This document shows positions 6,226 to 6,667 of a DNA stretch of 6,667 nucleotides, in pieces. Under the pieces are notes generated by a model. The model was not told the origin of the DNA, did no database searches, and worked only from the letters and a program-made list of their open reading frames with translations. Positions within the stretch are counted from its first letter, which is position 1. The number at the start of each line of letters is the position of its first letter. The stretch comes from an uncultured Bacteroidales bacterium (lineage in GTDB: Bacteria > Bacteroidota > Bacteroidia > Bacteroidales > UBA932), in NCBI GenBank assembly GCA_905235615.1, contig CAJOMB010000085.1, positions 1-6,667 of the forward strand. The letters run 5' to 3'. Both the position numbers and the translations under genes were made by a program.

Positions 6226-6667
6226 TTACAATAATCCTTTTTCTTTGGCAAGGCGGTCCAGCAGACCGTTCACGAAACCCCGGCTCTTGGGGGTGGAATA
6301 GTATTTGGAGATTTCCACGTACTCGTTGATGCTCACCTTGGTGGGAATCTCCGGGAAGGTTTCCGCTTCCGCCAGGCCCAGTGCGATGAGGACGTTGTCC
6401 GTGGTATAGAGGCGATCCCGGTCCCACTGGGACACGGAAGAAGCCACCAGGGCGCTGTACTCCTGATATTTGCCGAAGGCGGCGGTCACCAGCTTGCGGA
6501 CGAAGTCACGGTCGCTGTCCGCGGGCTTTCCCTGGGCGGTCAGGATTTCACTCTGATACAGCGGAGGGAGGTTCCAGCGGCCGCTTCGGCCCAGCTGCTC
6601 GATGGAACGGATGCAGGTGCCCAGCACGTAAGGGAGTTCATCGGCCCAGAAGATGGAACTGTCTTCC
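6226..6667 (-). CDS. nusB: Transcription antitermination factor NusB, 5' end cut by window edge
   Basis: NusB binds boxA RNA together with NusE (S10) and promotes antitermination of rRNA operons. The frame is open to the right edge, giving 146 residues before the TAA. There is no real start inside the window: an in-frame GTG at 6627 is internal (context LPYVLGTCIRS). Bacteroidota NusB proteins are about 300 aa, so roughly half is missing. The C-terminal signature is clear: WDRDRLYTTDNVLIALGLAE, then FPEIPTKVSINEYVEISKYY, then STPKSRGFVNGLLDRLAKE, matching the family pattern for the helical NusB core. The upstream part (WADELPYVLGTCIRSIEQLG) belongs to the longer N-terminal region of the Bacteroidota type. 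The gene leads into yajC after 6 nt, so the operon promoter lies outside the window, upstream of or before nusB. Confidence 0.95.
   Translation of the reverse strand, partial: EDSSIFWADELPYVLGTCIRSIEQLGRSGRWNLPPLYQSEILTAQGKPADSDRDFVRKLVTAAFGKYQEYSALVASSVSQWDRDRLYTTDNVLIALGLAEAETFPEIPTKVSINEYVEISKYYSTPKSRGFVNGLLDRLAKEKGLL

Larger units (their letters stand above)
1662..6667 (-). other. Seven-gene operon nusB-yajC-ybbR-coaE-DUF5606-rimO-lipoprotein
   Basis: All seven genes run in the same direction with junctions, in transcription order, of +6, +3, -4, -4, -8 and -4 nt. Three of the four overlaps are ATGA, where the start of one gene shares bases with the stop of the previous one; the DUF5606-rimO junction is ATGCGTAG. 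No terminator hairpin with a T-run and no good internal promoter is seen between them. The first promoter is beyond the right edge. The end is not marked by a clear terminator either: only 54 nt separate the last stop from pckA, so read-through into pckA is possible. Confidence 0.85.

Noticed and set aside
6226..6627. nusB start at the GTG of 6627
   Set aside because: The frame stays open to the window edge with NusB-like sequence upstream (WADELPYV), so this GTG is an internal Val codon and the true start is outside the window.

Overview
The window looks like a piece of a Bacteroidota chromosome, most likely order Bacteroidales. Three things point there: the gene set (long-type NusB, a DUF5606 protein, a DUF6340-like lipoprotein, a YbbR protein beside YajC and CoaE), a near-perfect Bacteroidota promoter (TTTG, 20 nt, TAAATTTG), and the general lack of strong Shine-Dalgarno sites. 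Coding DNA is clearly GC-rich for this group, which would fit a high-GC gut lineage such as Alistipes-like or Cryptobacteroides-like bacteria. That finer placement is only a guess.

All eight genes lie on the minus strand, so transcription runs from the right edge to the left. In that order: nusB (5' end missing, enters from the right edge), yajC, a YbbR-like membrane-anchored protein, coaE, a DUF5606 protein, rimO, a DUF6340-like lipoprotein, and then, after 54 nt, pckA (lacking only its last few codons at the left edge). The first seven are packed with gaps of 6 and 3 nt and then overlaps of 4, 4, 8 and 4 nt. They almost certainly form one operon with coupled translation. pckA has its own promoter, whose -33 element sits inside the last codons of the lipoprotein gene.

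The operon mixes housekeeping roles: rRNA antitermination (NusB), the Sec accessory protein (YajC), an envelope protein of uncertain role (YbbR), the last step of coenzyme A synthesis (CoaE), S12 methylthiolation (RimO), and two Bacteroidota-specific proteins of unknown function. PckA interconverts oxaloacetate and phosphoenolpyruvate, central to carbon flow and CO2 fixation in anaerobic Bacteroidales.

There is no mobile element, CRISPR array, RNA gene, or gene-free stretch over 300 bases. The long open frames on the plus strand are shadows of the GC-rich genes. I see no sign of a new multi-gene system. The least understood parts are the DUF5606 protein and the lipoprotein coupled to rimO.
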